From Tamarix chinensis (taxonomy: Eukaryota > Streptophyta > Magnoliopsida > Caryophyllales > Tamaricaceae): a stretch of 64,000 nucleotides of DNA. Positions 59,682 to 64,000 of this stretch are shown one piece after another; position 1 is the first letter of the stretch; each line of letters begins with the position of its first letter. Location of the stretch: the NCBI GenBank assembly GCA_030549775.1, contig CM060173.1:31366110-31430109 (forward strand), read 5' to 3'. The notes under the pieces were generated by a model. That model saw only the letters and a program-made list of their open reading frames with translations, did not search any database and was not told the origin of the DNA. Made by a program: the position numbers and the translations under genes.

Positions 59682-59705
59682 ATGATGATGATGATGATGA
59701 TGATG

Positions 59706-59774
<69 letters not shown>
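59682..59774. repeat. (GAT)n(AAT)n microsatellite
   Basis: About eight GAT units run into more than twenty AAT units within LTR B. Confidence 0.95.
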
Positions 59775-59936
59775 GTTGTTGTAGTGGTAATACTAATATC
59801 AACCCAAACCTTGGTCGTAATAATAATAGTAGTGATATTAGTAACATAAAAGTAGTGATCATAATGATACTAATAATAATAATGTTAGTACTGATAGTAA
59901 GGTTAGTGATATATGAAATATTAACAAAAATGATAA

Positions 59937-59939
<3 letters not shown>

Positions 59940-59992
<53 letters not shown>
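59940..59992. repeat. (AAT)n microsatellite
   Basis: About seventeen AAT units, 165 bp from the preceding AAT tract; the DNA between them is itself rich in AAT and AGT triplets. Confidence 0.95.
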
Positions 59993-60509
59993 GGAAGGTG
60001 CCATTAATACTATTAAAAATAGCAAATACTTGTATAAAATGGGTTTAGAGGTTGGGAAGGTTAGAGTATCACCTAAGATGGCAGCGGTGGCGGCGATGGA
60101 GGGAGAAGAGAGGTGGAGAGATGGTGGTATAGGCTAGAGGAGAGGGAATAATGGAGTGATTGAGGTGGTGGAGGATGCCTCAGGTGGAGAGGGGTGGAAT
60201 GAAGATGGTGGTGTAGCCAAAGGTGGAGGCGCACGGTGGTGAGTATGGTGGCCGAATGTGGTGGAGGGACAAGAAGGGAGAAGGAGATGAAGTCAGGGAG
60301 AGAGGGAGGTATGGGGAGGTAGAGGAAGCTCCTCTTGTTGTTTTGGAGGGTATATAGGGTGTTGGTTGCGGTGGGATTGGTGGTGGAAGGTGGTATGAAG
60401 GGCGGTGGGGATCAAAGGAGGCTGATCGGGAGGGAAAATTTGCACGGTCGGGGTGGCTTCTGTAAGACAAATCAAGGGAGGAGGGAGGCTCAGTTTGGTA
60501 GAGGGTGAT

Positions 60510-61920
60510 TATAACACTCCCAAAATTCACTACTGAAAATTTTCGTTTTATTTAAAAGGATTAGTGGAAGCAAAATAATAAACTATGAATTTCAGGGATA
60601 TTACCGCCACATTTAGTACTAGACCGGCTCACTCATACCGTTCCAGTACCAAGTACTAAGGCTGAAAGAGTAAAACATAATTTACAAACCATATTTAAAT
60701 TAGAGTAGCATAATAAACCATTTACAAGAATAAATCCACCCATGGTGGTTACAAGAACATGTTACATTTAAACTAGGGGTTAAGAAAGAAAGAATGGCAC
60801 CCTAAAAGTCCGGATAATTTTCTTACGCTCTTTCTCGTTGCCCACTTGAATAGCACCTGAAAAGGACTGACAAAGGACACTGCCCATTGAATAGGCAGGG
60901 GGCCCCACGAATGGAACCCTTCAGTACTATGGTACTGAGTAACCCTTTAAAAACACACTTAAAAGAAGGCCCGCAATGTAACGCATGACACAACACTATA
61001 TACATACATAATGAAAGGTGCATACATAATATTCACATCCATACATTCATGTACTTAACAAGTCAATTAGATACATTCATGTACAATCAATACATTTAGG
61101 TCCTTAAGCCATTAGTCCATCATTATTCAATCATCTCATATTATATATCCCTGTGAGTGTGGGAACCCACTATTATAGCCGGTGGATCGCAATACATACA
61201 GGTCAGAATGCTCCTAACCACTATTATTGTCGGTGAATCGGTCTCCAAGGCAGAACGCTCCTGGCCACTATTATTCGCAAGTGGACCGGTTTGGCCCCGA
61301 CTCACAAGGTGTTCCACTGTAAGTTATTAATATTTTTCCATGATTTATTCACATCCATGATTGGTTTTATTGAGCTTGGGATCCCCCACTATTATTGCAG
61401 GTGGACCAGAATACATATAAACATCATCCAGAGCAAAATGTTCCTAGGCTACTATTATATCCAGTGGACCGGTACTCATAATCATATTCCAAGACAACAC
61501 GCTCCTAGGCCACTATTATATTCGATGGATCGGTACTTATAATCATAATTCAACTGGGCCAGGCTCATTTGTCTTCCACTTTCATGATTAGTGTTTTTTC
61601 TTTTTAATCATCACAATAATTTCATTTTTTTGCCTTGATAGGGAGATCAAGATCTCGGGACACAAAGGTGTACCGGTCGCACGGGTGCATATAAGCTACT
61701 CAGTACCCTTCAACCATCAACCCAGGGACGCAAAGGTGCCCTGGTCGTACTGGTGCATAAATCTACTGAGTACACTACCAACAAGGACACTTAATCCATA
61801 AGCATGCATACCCCCTAAATAGGTCCGTAGAGCTAGATAGAGTAAGATATAAGGCCTTGCTAGGGCACAAAGCCACACCAGCAAATACCAGAATAATCAT
61901 GGGCTAAACCACATCTTTAG
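60510..61920 (-). mobile_element. LTR C: minus-strand LTR 3' part
   Basis: The minus-strand 3' end is TTTTCAGTAG then TGAATTTTGGGAGTGTTATA at 60,510. Inward it has TTACTCAGTACCATAGTACTG (60,921-60,941), six hairpins (61,167-61,530) and two ~80-bp repeats of GGGAC(A/G)CAAAGGTG..., 61,656-61,776. It is cut at 61,921 by LTR D. Confidence 0.75.
61167..61530 (-). repeat. hairpin array of LTR C
   Basis: Six units, at 61,167, 61,218, 61,265, 61,386, 61,449 and 61,510, of the form CCACTATTAT-N5-GTGGACCGG. Loops vary (AGCCG, TGTCG, TCGCA, TGCAG), while CCAC/GTGG is kept in most. The fifth is CTAC and the sixth pairs GTGG with CCAT by a wobble. Confidence 0.85.
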
Positions 61921-64000
61921 TGTAGCGACCCCTAAAGAGCCACTATTCTCGATCTCAAGGTCTTTCACTTTAAGTATTAGTGTCTTAATTAAGGTGATCA
62001 GGAAAAACACAACAATCGAATACTTATTCACTTTCGATCGTTATGATATCATTAGGTATTTCTTATTCAAATAGTTATCCAAGATAACACAAAGGAATCG
62101 TTAAGGCCATCATAATCTCATCCAATTGTGATCTAGGATTAGTTCTCGTGATACTTACTAATTATCAAATACCATTATCTTACTATTTAGTGTTACTTGA
62201 GTCTCATTACGAAAATCCATTATTGCAATGACATATTTGATACGGGTTACTGATTTACCCCTTACTTGAAAAATTATCCAATCATCCATTCTCTATTTGC
62301 CAATTTACCATGTTACCCTTCATGTTGCATAATTACTAAATTACTCATTGCTCGATTTAGGTTACCAAGGTATCTCTCATAAATGTTACACTTATCATAT
62401 TTCCCATTTGGTTGGTTAGATTACCAAATTGCCCTTCTCCTTTGTTATAATAACTAAATTGTCCTTTAATTGATCAAATTACCAAATTGTCCTTCATTAT
62501 TATAATTACCAAATTACCCTTCTCCATTATCATAATTACCAAATTACCCTTCTCCATTATCATAATTATCAAATTACCCTTCTCCATTATCATAATTACC
62601 AAACTACCCTTTAGTTGGTTAAATTACCAAATTACCCTTCTCCATTATCATAATTACCAAATTATCCTTTTGTTGGTTAATTTAGCAAATTACCCCTCTC
62701 GATTATCATAATTATCCAATTGCCCTTCTCTATAATCATAATTACCAATTACCCTTCGCCGTTATCATAATTACCACATCACCCTTCTCCATTATTATAA
62801 TTACCAAATTATCCTTCTTCATTATCATAATTACCAAACTACCCTTTAGTTGGTTAAATTACCAAGTTGTCCTTCTCCATTATCATAATTACCATATTAC
62901 CCTTCTCCATTATCATAGTTATCATTTTACTCTTCTCCATTATTATAATTACCATTTTATCATTCTACATTAGTATAATTACCATTTTACCCTTCTTTAT
63001 TATTATAATTATCATTTTTCCCTTTTACTTATAAATTAACATTTTATCCTTTTACTTACAAAATTACCATTTTTCCCCTTTACTACTAAAATTACCATTT
63101 TTCCCTTTTACATACAAAATTACCATTTTACCCTTCACTTTCAAGATTACCATTTTACCCTTTTACTTCTAAAATTACCATTTTACTCCTTTACTTTTAA
63201 AATTACCATTTTATCCTTTACTTACAAAATTACCATTTTACCCCTTATTTTCAATATTACTATAATGCCCTTTTACTTATAAAATTACCATTTTACACTT
63301 CACTTCTAAGGTTACCATTTTACCCCTTTACTTCCAAAATTACCATTTTACCTTTTACTTCTAAAGTTACCATAATACTCTTTTAATTATAAAATTACCA
63401 TGATACCCTTTTACTTGCAAATTACCATTTTGCCCCTTTATTATACTACTTTTATTAAGTTATCATCACTACAAGAATATTAATATACCACTTTTATTAT
63501 ACCACTTTTATTAAGTTATCATCACTACAAGAATATTAATATCACCACTCCATTCTCATCATCCAATTCCACCAACTATTATATTTCAACACAATACTCA
63601 TTAACAACTACACATATTAGGCCACACTCTTGCATAAGACATATTACTAAAATTCCCCTAGGGCTCACAATACTATTATTCATGCATCGATGATGACAAT
63701 AACATAATATAGCATGGATAAGTACTCAACATATTCTTGAACAATAAATCTCCTTCCTTAAGAATTTCTTCCATACATGGCACATAAACTAGCATGCTTT
63801 TCTTTGTTATCAATCAATACAAGAAACTACATATATTATATTAAACAACATATATCAAGCATATTAATATATTAAAAACAATAATGTGTTAACATACGTT
63901 TATCCATGCGTTTAAGTGGGGTCTAACGATTACCTTAATTCCTATAAAATCGAACCTTAACAGTATCCCGGTTCAAGATTCAAGCTTTAATTAGCAAAAC
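61921..64000 (-). mobile_element. LTR D: minus-strand LTR running off the window
   Basis: Begins TGTAGCGACCCC, so its minus-strand end is GGGGTCGCTACA. The following CTTTCACTTTAAGTATTAGT matches the end of LTR E (CTTTCATTTTAAGTATTAGT at 40,840). A tandem array fills 62,400-63,450. ATTAAG|GTAATC near 63,933 occupies the donor position. The leader and 5' end lie beyond the window. Confidence 0.7.
62400..63450 (-). repeat. ~30-bp tandem array in LTR D
   Basis: More than thirty degenerate units. The first half is built on ATTACCAAATTACCCTTCTC with CATTATCATA. The second half drifts to AAAATTACCATTTTACCCTT with TTACTTA. The array grades smoothly from one variant to the other. Confidence 0.9.

Larger units (their letters stand above)
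57172..60509 (-). mobile_element. LTR B: truncated minus-strand LTR
   Basis: The minus-strand 3' end reads TTTTTTAATAG then TAAATTTTTGGGTGTTACA at 57,172. Going inward: TTAGTACGTAGCATATTGACC (57,692-57,712), four hairpins (57,899-58,186), many AAACCCTA boxes (58,440-58,970), donor-like TTAG|GTAAGG at 59,357, AAT repeats and a G-rich complement of the C-rich leader (60,060-60,490). No LTR start (GGGGTATTACA) precedes LTR C, so the 5' part is missing. Confidence 0.75.

Noticed and set aside
57172..60509. Complete solo LTR B
   Set aside because: The expected LTR start (GGGGTATTACA on the plus strand) and AT-rich first section are missing before LTR C, so it is called truncated.
62400..63450. 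Centromeric or subtelomeric satellite
   Set aside because: Only ~1 kb long, degenerate, and confined to LTR D at the position where related LTRs carry other arrays.

Overview
This window is flowering-plant nuclear DNA of the repeat-dominated kind. The evidence is one spliced plant SWEET sugar-transporter-like gene, copia and gypsy retrotransposons that prime from initiator-methionine tRNA, a CACTA transposon with the plant terminus CACTACAAGAAA, a hAT-type MITE, and very long LTRs rich in AAACCCTA boxes. I cannot name the species. No rRNA, tRNA, CRISPR or prokaryotic-style operon is visible.

Layout. 0.2-1.1 kb: decayed copia-type gag (minus). 3.07-4.06 kb: a compact four-exon SWEET-like gene (minus) with a TATA box; it lacks the part of the protein that normally holds TM5 and TM6. 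4.3-8.3 kb: AT-rich DNA with unclassified GC-richer islands and two arrays of a palindromic ~33-bp unit. 8,367-13,211: a non-autonomous CACTA element with a 3-bp ACA target duplication; it carries an LTR fragment and an Athila-like gag/protease remnant but no transposase. 13.9-38.6 kb: one old minus-strand gypsy element (gag-PR-RT-RH-IN between LTRs) broken open by at least four later insertions. The youngest of these is an 11.3-kb LARD-like element (16,039-27,350) with a perfect TCCTC duplication and two near-identical 4.9-kb LTRs around a 1.48-kb non-coding interior. 38.6-46.6 kb: a plus-strand copia element split by a solo LTR and by a 525-bp hAT MITE with a perfect 8-bp duplication. 46.6-55.8 kb: a LINE RT scrap and a minus-strand copia element split by a 5.7-kb plus-strand chromodomain gypsy element. 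55.8-64 kb: four abutting LTR fragments of the same superfamily as the LARD.

The most notable pattern spans the TGTAATACCCC...GGGTGTTACA LTR superfamily, seen here as about nine LTRs or fragments. In the LARD LTR and several diverged relatives I see the same internal plan: a C-rich leader, a splice-donor-like NAG|GTAAG, then 0.6-1.2 kb from the LTR 3' end a lineage-specific tandem array, then a pyrimidine tract with an AG about 20 nt before the LTR end. In four LTRs the array is built from one short hairpin (CCAC-loop-GTGG). In another lineage it is a different hairpin (GGAC-ATAA-GTCC), and in two others it is replaced by 147-bp or ~30-bp repeats. This suggests an LTR-embedded intron carrying an iterated RNA or DNA structure. 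The layout is seen directly; its function is inference.

Apart from the SWEET-like gene, no host protein-coding gene is supported. All retroelement reading frames are interrupted by stops or frameshifts.
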